From Dendrobium chrysotoxum (lineage: Eukaryota; Streptophyta; Magnoliopsida; Asparagales; Orchidaceae): a DNA stretch of 64,000 nt. A program made the translations under genes and the position numbers. The stretch covers positions 26,028,932-26,092,931 of the forward strand of contig CM034313.1 in assembly GCA_019925795.1 (NCBI GenBank). Direction: 5' to 3'. This document shows positions 56,129 through 64,000 of this stretch, piece after piece; within the stretch, counting starts at the first letter, position 1, and every line of letters begins with the position of its first letter. The notes below the pieces were generated by a model. That model was not told the origin of the DNA and did not search any database. It saw only the letters and a program-made list of their open reading frames with translations.

Positions 56129-56813
56129 TTTTTTTTTGAAGAGAAATGCGAAAATGCATTAAAAAGCAAACAAAAACCTAATACAACTTAATCAAATAAA
56201 ACCTAAAGAATCACATTCCTCCTTCAAGCAAAACAAGAAAGGAGGAATATCTACATCACTAAGATCAAACCAAATAAAAGATCTATCCACAGCCAAATTA
56301 GCACAAACATCCACTAATTTGTTACAAACTCTAGTACAGAAAGAAAACAGGACTTGGTTGAAATCCTGTAGAAAACCCAATTTCTCATCAATTCTTCCCT
56401 TGATCTTCCAATTCTTCAAAGCTAATTGAAGAACTTTTATAGTATTAAAGTTGTCACCTTCTATAATCACACCTTGAGCTTCACACATCCAATCTTGCAT
56501 AATATTCTTTAAAAAATACACAGCCTCCAACTCCACTTGAGCTATGTCCCAATGCAAGTATTGAGCTCCAAATGCTAACAAAAATCTTCCTTTGTCATCC
56601 CTTACCACACCTCCAAGCCCTGCCATGTTATTACTATTAAGTGAAGCATCGACATTGATCTTTAACCACCCAGGTGGAGGAGGATGCCAAGAAATGGACA
56701 GCTTGTGCTGGTTGACATCCCAGTTGTCCGGGGAAAGATTAATAAAGTTGCTCACCGTAGCCATAGACACCGAATTGGCTGCTATCACACCGAATTGGCT
56801 GCTATCACATATT
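56129..56813 (-). mobile_element. 5'-truncated L1 LINE with RNase H end of ORF2, minus strand
   Basis: A 15-bp duplication CTATCTAAACAAGTC flanks it perfectly (56114-56128 and 56814-56828). A 9-base poly(A) tail (T run 56129-56137 on the plus strand) ends the minus-strand element. The frame open to 56192 encodes the RNase H-like domain found at the end of plant L1 ORF2: WLKINVDAS, GGVVRDDKGRFL, AQVELEAVYF and VIIEGDN, with D, E and D residues in place. Only this tail was copied, as in normal 5' truncation. At the 5' end 20 bases (CACCGAATTGGCTGCTATCA on the plus strand, about 56769-56808) are tandemly doubled. Confidence 0.9.
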
Positions 56814-56828
56814 CTATCTAAACAAGTC

Positions 56829-57902
56829 GAAGTATTAATCTTTGAAAAAAAATTATATTCCCTAAATAGATCCATATTTAAGTGTCAAATCAATTACTTG
56901 TGCAGCACTTATCATTTTAAATCATAAAACTAATGCCTGATTCCCATATTTCACATCCTACTTTAGGTCATCTATACGCCCAAAAATAATTGTTCAGCAA
57001 ATGAAAGGTACTTCAACAGTTACCTTATTATTAAAATGTCTTCTTTCTATCTGAAGTATCTCACAACATCTTAGCATGCAGAAGTGAGTCATTCATCGAA
57101 TACAAGGAATCAAGTATTATTATATAAATTTGCAAATTTAAAACAGGTGCCACAACAACTGCCATGCAAGTAACTGACATGAAAACAATTTAAATCTAAA
57201 CATATTTGAGGGTCTAGCATCACTCTTTAACTTCCCTTGAATTTTTATTTCTTTCTCCTGTACGGAAGTGTTTTAACGATTCTATCTTGTTGGTATTTCC
57301 ATAATAGCTTTTACTTTAACTACACCAAGCAAATATAAAAGCCAAAATTTGATTGCATGGCAATAAAATCAAATATAATTGATTTGTTCACCATTTTTTA
57401 TTATAATCGGATGAGTCAATATTAAACTTATTACGGAGCATAAGAGTATTGATTTAGTCCCATATTAGATGGGTGAAAAATATATTAGTAAAAAAAAAAA
57501 AAAGTGGTTGGCCTACACCCACTGGATTAAGTTTTTATGTTGGAAATGAATCTAGTCATTAGCATATCAAGCCCAATTTGATACCATACTGATCTACACT
57601 GTCTAACAAGCGATACGAAAACCAAAAGTTTAGTTGGGATTGAGCAACTCTCCCATGGGTCTTGACAGGCTTCTATTATAGTCAAATCAGGTTCATAAGC
57701 GGATGATTTTCATACAAGTTAAATAGCCTCTTGGTGCTTTTTATGGTTATTAGTGTTAAAAAACTATTGTTTAAGTGAGAGAGATGGTTGATCTAGAGAG
57801 TTCCCATGTAAAGAAGAGACTAATTAAGATATGTAAAAATATAGGATTTAATCCCATATAAGATCGATTAAAGTTTTCATAGAAAATGCTCAACATCAAG
57901 TA
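56829..57902. other. AT-rich DNA, possibly GLYK intron, no exon seen
   Basis: No coding sequence. Two similar words, GATTTAGTCCCATATTAGAT (about 57454) and GATTTAATCCCATATAAGAT (about 57847), lie some 395 bp apart and might be terminal repeats of a small retroelement, but flanking duplications were not found. Confidence 0.35.
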
Positions 57903-57910
57903 GATGGAAT

Positions 57911-58492
57911 TAGGGCTGCAAGTGAATCAAACGTTCGACGAGCTACTCGATGCTCGGTTCGATTAAAGCTCGTTTGTGATCGTTTAACTAACTAAACAAA
58001 CAAACTTGAACAATATTTTAAATACTCGATCCTTAAATAAACAAGCTTGAACACTAATGTGTTCGGTTCATTTATGTTCACGAACAAAATCATTTGAAGT
58101 TCGTGAACAAGCTCGACATTAAGCTCGATTCGTGAGGCTGACTATGACATTTAGTAATTCATTAAGGAAGAAAATCCAGTAGTTCATTTGATTGCTTAGA
58201 ATGGTGGAAGGCTAACTTCATATTATTCTTTGTTCAATAGATTGTTTGCTAAATATGTTCATGAACATAGCTCTTTAAAGCTTGTTTGTTTAAAGCTCGA
58301 TAAGCACTAAACGAACCAAACATGAACCGAACATGAACCAAACATGAACACCCTTAAATTAAATGAACCAAACATGAACACAAACAATAAAGCTCAAGTC
58401 AAACACGAACCAAACTTGAACAGGTTAATGATAAACGAACTCAAACATGAACACTCACATACTCTGCTCGGCTCGGTTCGTTTGCAGCCCTA
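57911..58492. mobile_element. Non-autonomous hAT transposon (582 bp)
   Basis: Ends TAGGGCTGCAAGTGAA and (reverse complement) TAGGGCTGCAAACGAACC are inverted repeats. The 8-bp duplication GATGGAAT is perfect (57903-57910, 58493-58500), as expected for hAT. The interior has repeated AACATGAACCAAACATGAAC-like and GCTCGGTTCG-like words on both sides. No transposase. Confidence 0.92.
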
Positions 58493-60295
58493 GATGGAAT
58501 AGTATTTAGGCCCCAACCCTCTTAAGAAGGTCATCTTAACATGTGCTTCTTAATCTTATTTTTATATGAGGTTAATTCCTTGCAATTATCCCTATTTAAT
58601 CATTAAACTTCATTCAATTGGTCAAGTTCAATCATAAAATGTCAATTACAAAATTAGTAAAGAATGAATTGTTCATCATCTTTCAATCATTCAGTGATTT
58701 GTTGTTAATCAAACTTAAAATCCAGATTTAAACCCTTCAAAATTCATCAATAAACCTAAATCTTCAATCACTTTCAATCATTCAATCAAAATCCAGTGTA
58801 AAGCTCAGTGTGTAACATCCAGTTCAAATCCAAACCCTAAAGCCCTTTGGACTTATTCCTTTTTCAGGGAAATTTTCAATTAGATCAAAATCCTAGATAA
58901 AATCTCTGAATGTGTGTTTGATCATTCATATATTAATTAGACATATCCCTAGAGTCTATCTATTTATTATGTAGGCATTCATATCCTTCTAAACCTTGAA
59001 ACTCAAAGCATATTCCATGGGGCCAAACATTCCAAATATTTACAGCCCGTGCCACTGAACATAGCAACTTGGTGTAAACTCCTTTGGAAGCATTTGTAAA
59101 CTCATTAAACTTATTCATAATTATCATTACAATGATTTGGGCTCCTTTGAGTTCATGGTAGGCTAAGTTTGACCATAGTTGACCTAGTTTGACCCATGGA
59201 TTCTTTCAAACATAAACCACTCATATACATGAATCATATTGAATCATTCAATTCAAGACTTAGATTTGGTCCTTAGGCATTTGCCAATAATTCATGATCA
59301 TGCATAGATCCACTTGAGACCTTTAATAGCCTAGGTTGACCATCATTGGCAACTTTGACCATTAAAGGTCTATTTGAACCCTAAACCCTAAATCTCCTAT
59401 AGAAGCTCACCTAAACTCCAGCAAAGCATTCAAACTTTCCAAACATAAAATCATACATACTTAAACCCAATTGAACCCTTGGTGGACCATAATTGACCAT
59501 GGTTGACCAAAAAACTATTAAACCCTAAAACCCTAAATTGAACTTTGTTGAAACTTTCAACATAGCTTAACCTTGCCATGACCCAAAATCAATTCCAACA
59601 AATCCTAAATCACATTTGGAGTGGATTGGAGCCAATCCCAAGGCCTGGTCAAGCATGGTTGACCAAGTGAAACTAGATTGACTGAACTAACCCTAAACCT
59701 CCTAAATTTGAATTCCAATGATCTAAACTAAACCAAGACACCCTAACCCTTTGGGTGAGTGTCCATTGGGTCCCCAAGGGTCAACCCTAGGTGACCTAGC
59801 CCTTGGGCCCACTTGGGCTAGCCAATTGGGCTGACCCAAGTGGCTGAGAGAGATGTCCATTTAGCAATTTCTCAACTCAAGTCAAACCAGGCCAATTAAA
59901 CTCATGCATTAGGCCCATGGGCCCTATGCACTAAACCTAGCCAGCCCAGCCTCTAGGCTAACTTGGTTAGCCAAATGGGTTCACCCAAACCTTTAAAAAT
60001 ACAAATCCCTAAGCCATTTACAAATTCAGACTAGACCATGGCAAATTAACCAATGCATTGTCTTTTGGAATGTTCCAGACACCTAGCCCAATCATCTCAG
60101 GTGAGGTGGTGGCCAAAAAACCAAGAAACAACCATGCACATGGCTTGGTTCAGCTTTAGTTCCCTCAGTAACCAACCACATGGGCTGTAACCTTTTTGGT
60201 GAGTTGTCCTGAGCCTATTAGCCTATTCCTAACTGCTTTTGCAGCTTGACATGGCCGGACCTTGCTGGAATCATGGTTTGATTTAGACAAGAAGA

Positions 60296-60304
60296 CTATA
60301 AATA
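60296..60304 (+). promoter_or_regulatory. TATA box of LTR family D
   Basis: CTATAAATA lies downstream of the W-box cluster and 269 bp before the predicted donor GT at 60565-60566 (TTGAG|GTAGGATC). Confidence 0.65.
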
Positions 60305-63300
60305 CTCCCATTTTTCCCTATTACATAGTTCTGGCATTTGCTTCCAAAACACTCCCTAGCCTCCTAGTATTCATTCTGCAGCTCCCAAGCCTATCTAGTG
60401 ATAATCTCTGACAAGTTTAAGCGAGCTTCGACGATCCCGTCTTGATCGAAACCCAATTCCTATTCCACTGAGTATTGGACTCCGCAACCTGAAGAAGAAG
60501 TGCTCCTTGGGGTTAGACGAATTCAATCCAATCAAGATCCAGCACAATTGACCACTATATTGAGGTAGGATCTAAACCCGAGCTCTTCATCCCTAGGTGT
60601 CGCTCAAGGGTATCAAGCTGTTGAATTGAAGGTTCATGAGAAGTGATGCTCTCTAATTAATTTGAACAAAATCCATGGAGCTGATCTCCTAGATCATGTT
60701 AAAAAATCATTTATGGTTGAGAAACCTTGCGAGAGGTAGGAGACAAAATCAGAGTGGTTGGTTTCGATCAACAGCTCTGATTAAGTTGGGTCATGCTCTG
60801 TTTAGCGCTCCCATGGTTTTGAGTCTTTAAACCAGACCGTCCAATCTCAGATCGGATGATTATACACTAAAGCGTGTATCCTTGGGTCCCTCTAATGATT
60901 GCTCAGCCAATTAAATTGGCATTGTGTAGAAAGCTCGGCACAGTCAGCCGGATGATTATGTAAATGGCTAAATAAATTCATAGAAATTCATCTGATCTTA
61001 GAAAAATCATAACTCATCACACACTTATCTGAATTAGGCATAAATAGGCTTTATGGATTTGTCTTGAGGAGTAGAATAAAAGCCCTAAGGTTTAAAGACT
61101 AATTTTCTAATGGATTAAAAATAATTTCAAAAATACTCTTTAGTCTATTTTTGAGATTATTAATTAAACTTAAATCATCTTGACCCCAAATTTATATGGG
61201 TTAAACATGGATGTTTATGACATGTAAAAAATTATTCATCTTTGTTTGGAATCTTTTAGGGCTTCAATTAGGCAATTCAAATTCATAGGTTAGAAATTGA
61301 CCTATACATTTAAATTGACCTAGATGCAAATCCATAAGGCATTAGGATTTGATTTGCTATGGCGTGTTAAATTAGTGTCCAAGGGTTAGATTACCATTAA
61401 ATTGAACCCAATCCAAAGTCTAGTTAGCCTAAAATTTAATTTCTAAAGTATAAATATATTTAAGAAATTAATTAGAAACTCTAGGACTTTAATGATTCCA
61501 AATTTCTTGGGTTTAGTCATTAGGTCTTAATTGACTTAGGGTTTAAATTTCAAGTGATTTGGACCTCATTTAGTCTGTCAAATGGTAAACTCAAAATTCT
61601 TTTATATAAATTGTTTAGGATTTTGATAGATCATTAAAAATTTAAATTAAATTAAAAAAAATAAAATAAATTAAATTCAACTTCAAATTCATTAAACTTT
61701 AAAAGTAAAATAAAATCCCTTTCATAAAATTTAAAAAACTAAAAGTTAATTAAAAATTAACTAAAATTCAATAAATAAATTAATAAAATAGTGCAAAATA
61801 ATAAATAATTACCAAATGGCTTTACTCTTTAAATTATAATCTTAGGTCATTTATGAGCTCTAGTGATAATTTCAAGTTATTTGGTATGATTTGGTTCAAG
61901 AATTAAAATTACCTTAAATACCTTAATTAAAGAATTTAATAAATTGGCTAATTTTGTAAAAATCACAATTAAATATATAAAAATCCTAAAAATACAAACT
62001 AAATTGCATTCAACTCTAAATAAAATATTAAATTTATTAAAAATATTAAACCTCTGAAATTTGAAACAAAAAATTAAAAGTAAAATTTTGGTTAACTTAA
62101 GCAATAAAGTATAAAAGAAGAAATAAAATAAATAAATAAATAATAAACAAAATAAAATAAAATGAAATCATTAAACATAAAATAAATAAATAAATAAAAA
62201 TAAATCAATTAAAATCAATTAAAAAATCCAAATTCAATAAATAAAAAGAATAAAATAAATGTAAAAATAAAATAAATTTAAATAATAAATAAAATAAATA
62301 AAAACCAGAGAATGATAAATGAAATTAAATTGATTTAAACAAAATAAAATTCAAATAACAAATTAAATTCAACTTAAACAAATAAATTGAATCAAATAAA
62401 ATGAATGACTTAAAAAATAATAATAATAAATCAAGGCTTTATGTATTTGCTTTATCTCTTAAGAGAGAGAAAATGTATTTGATTTAGAAAGCCTAAGATT
62501 TTGTTAATTGATAACCTTAAAGTTTATTTGAAATTATTAATTAACAAGGTTCTTTAAAACAAAATAAACTATTAAATAAAGTGTTAATAAAATGAAATGA
62601 CTCTATGCAATTGCTATCTCTTTAGAGGGGAATAAATGCATTATACTTATGAGCCTAAGATTTGTTGAACAATGAGTTCTACTGTTCTAGCATTTAGAGG
62701 TTGTTAAGCATTATGTTCTTTAAAACTTAAAGTTAAACAACTTGAATATTTAAAACATTTTAATAGAATATAAAGTTTTAAATTATTAAAACTTAAATTT
62801 AAATCAAATCCCCTTCACCTTAAACAAATGAAAGTAAATTTTAAATAATTTAAATAAAAAAAATCTTAGGGCATATCCAAATCATACAGCTTTTACACAC
62901 TTTAAATGATTTGTTAGGACAACTAATTATAGGCTACGCTAGGCCAATGATTTGTTTTGGTTAATTCTATGAGATGCCTTGCTTGAAGGGTATTTACTTA
63001 GCTTGTGTGTTTACTTTCTGTACTTTTATATATTCATTACATTGATAGATATTGGCACTACAAATTTATTTTACTTGCAATGCACCTTACTTTTCAGTAT
63101 CATGCATTTGCATTTATTGAGTTAGTGGTAGTATTTACTTTTCTACAGAAAATAGAATACATCTAAGAGCAAAGTAAAGTGTAAATTATAAATATAAATG
63201 TAAAGTTTAGATCTCTTATATATTTAGATGGAGTTGTAAAATGTCAAAAGTTGTGAAAGATTTAAAGATGATTGTTTATATACACTTGTAGAGCTCCAAA

Positions 63301-63950
63301 ATGGAATATTTTCTCTTCTTTTGAAAGACATCCTCTTTTGGAATTCTATAAAAAATATAGAAGCCAGAAGATTTCAAGACTAAAGTAAGTAATTATATTT
63401 AAATCTATCTATATCATATAGAAGTAGAAATTCAAGCCTTTTATGGTGGAGCTTGACCACCTTTACTTTTCAACAGACTCTAAGTATACTTTACTTTCCA
63501 TTATAAATGAATAAAAATTTTATTTATACATTGCTTGATAAATCATACATATATCATGCACTGGGCTAGTCAGGCGCATTTGCAAATCAAATAAATCCTG
63601 ATTAAATTCTACATTAAAATCTCCTAGATTGCAGTTAAATAAACAACCTACCTATCTTGCATTCATATGGTGTTGATTGACACTTAGGATGTTAGCTGAC
63701 AGTCCATTCCAAGCAGACATAAGCCTAAATTATACACAATCTCAATTTCTCCTTCTTGTGAGGGTTATCTAAATCTAAATAAATTCTAAAATCAAACTCA
63801 AATTTAAATCTAAATATTTTCTTAAATAAGTAAATCCTTCAGTAAATCGATTAGGTTTTAAGCATTCCTTTTAGTAGAATAAAAAACTCAAACTTTTGTT
63901 AAATTTTTGTAATTTTAAAAAGTCTAATCTCCACTTTAATTAAGAGTTTT

Positions 63951-63998
63951 CTCAAGACTTGACTTGAGATTTAATTAACTATAGAAGCTTGCCTCTAT
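63951..63998. repeat. Twin-hairpin module, family D
   Basis: CTCAAG/CTTGAG (63951-63956, 63963-63968), linker ATTTAATTAACT, then ATAGA/TCTAT (63981-63985, 63994-63998). Third version of the U5 module. Confidence 0.65.
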
Positions 63999-64000
63999 AT

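Larger units (their letters stand above)
58542..64000 (+). mobile_element. Giant-LTR family D, most of an LTR, runs off the window
   Basis: The start (TGTGCTTC...TTTTTATATGAG near 58542) weakly matches the intact LTR start. After that, landmarks follow in the same order: TATTTACAGCCCGTGCCACTG (59037); a W-box cluster (59160-59740); TATA (60296-60304); a leader with splice donor (60565); an AT-rich desert (61620-62880); the TTGTTAGGACAAC word (62911); the CAAAATGGAAT/TTTTGGAATTC block (63297-63343); CAGTCCATTCC (63701); and the twin hairpin (63951-63998). By comparison about 0.5 kb of LTR should remain beyond the window. No coding region is reached. Sequence identity to the intact element is low, so this is a separate family. 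Confidence 0.7.

Noticed and set aside
53000..58500. N-terminal exons of glycerate kinase upstream of 52988
   Set aside because: I looked on the minus strand for the conserved stretch before the P-loop and for a transit peptide and found nothing convincing.

Overview
This is AT-rich nuclear DNA from a flowering plant. The evidence is one intron-containing host gene (chloroplast-type D-glycerate 3-kinase, minus strand, 50793-52987) surrounded by nested plant transposons: Ty3/gypsy, Ty1/copia, RTE and L1 LINEs, CACTA, hAT and Mutator-type elements. I cannot name the species.

The dominant object is one giant, apparently young and intact LTR retrotransposon at 9405-38891 (29,487 bp), flanked by a perfect 5-bp duplication (CAAGT at 9400-9404 and 38892-38896). 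Its LTRs are about 8.5 kb each (9405-17909 and 30385-38891). By eye they differ at eight single bases plus a few homopolymer/dinucleotide run lengths. A single uninterrupted gag-pol frame (ATG 19413 to TGA 28214, 2933 aa) carries gag, zinc knuckle, protease, reverse transcriptase, a degenerate RNase H, a second archaeal-type RNase H and integrase. That order marks the Tat/Ogre branch of Ty3/gypsy.

The element is packed with families of stem-loops whose stems change together while loops or linkers stay fixed: ten 48-49 bp hairpin units and nine larger ones in the 3' untranslated region, an alternating set in the leader, a perfect 18-bp hairpin touching the polypurine tract, and a two-hairpin module in U5 that recurs in two diverged LTRs elsewhere in the window. 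The LTR also has a WRKY-type W-box array, a TATA box and a consensus splice donor. With an excellent acceptor 18 nt before the gag ATG, this predicts a 7.4-kb intron that would remove U5, the PBS and the structured leader from the gag-pol mRNA. Unspliced genomic RNA alone would then keep those structures, an arrangement resembling retroviral packaging signals. That is inference.

Layout: 1-9404 is degraded repeat DNA (LTR-like fragment, a foldback MITE, a minus-strand copia LTR). 9405-38891 is the giant element. 38897-44160 holds an Athila-like LTR with PBS followed by the 3' end and LTR of a copia element. 45181-48889 holds pieces of two more giant-LTR families (one minus, one plus). 50793-52987 holds the last ten exons of glycerate kinase with a Mutator MITE and a GC-AG intron. 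53741-56813 holds an RTE LINE split by a CACTA element, then a 5'-truncated L1. 57911-58492 is a hAT MITE. From 58542 to the window end is a further giant LTR of the same superfamily, running off the edge. The first half of the glycerate kinase gene is not in the window.
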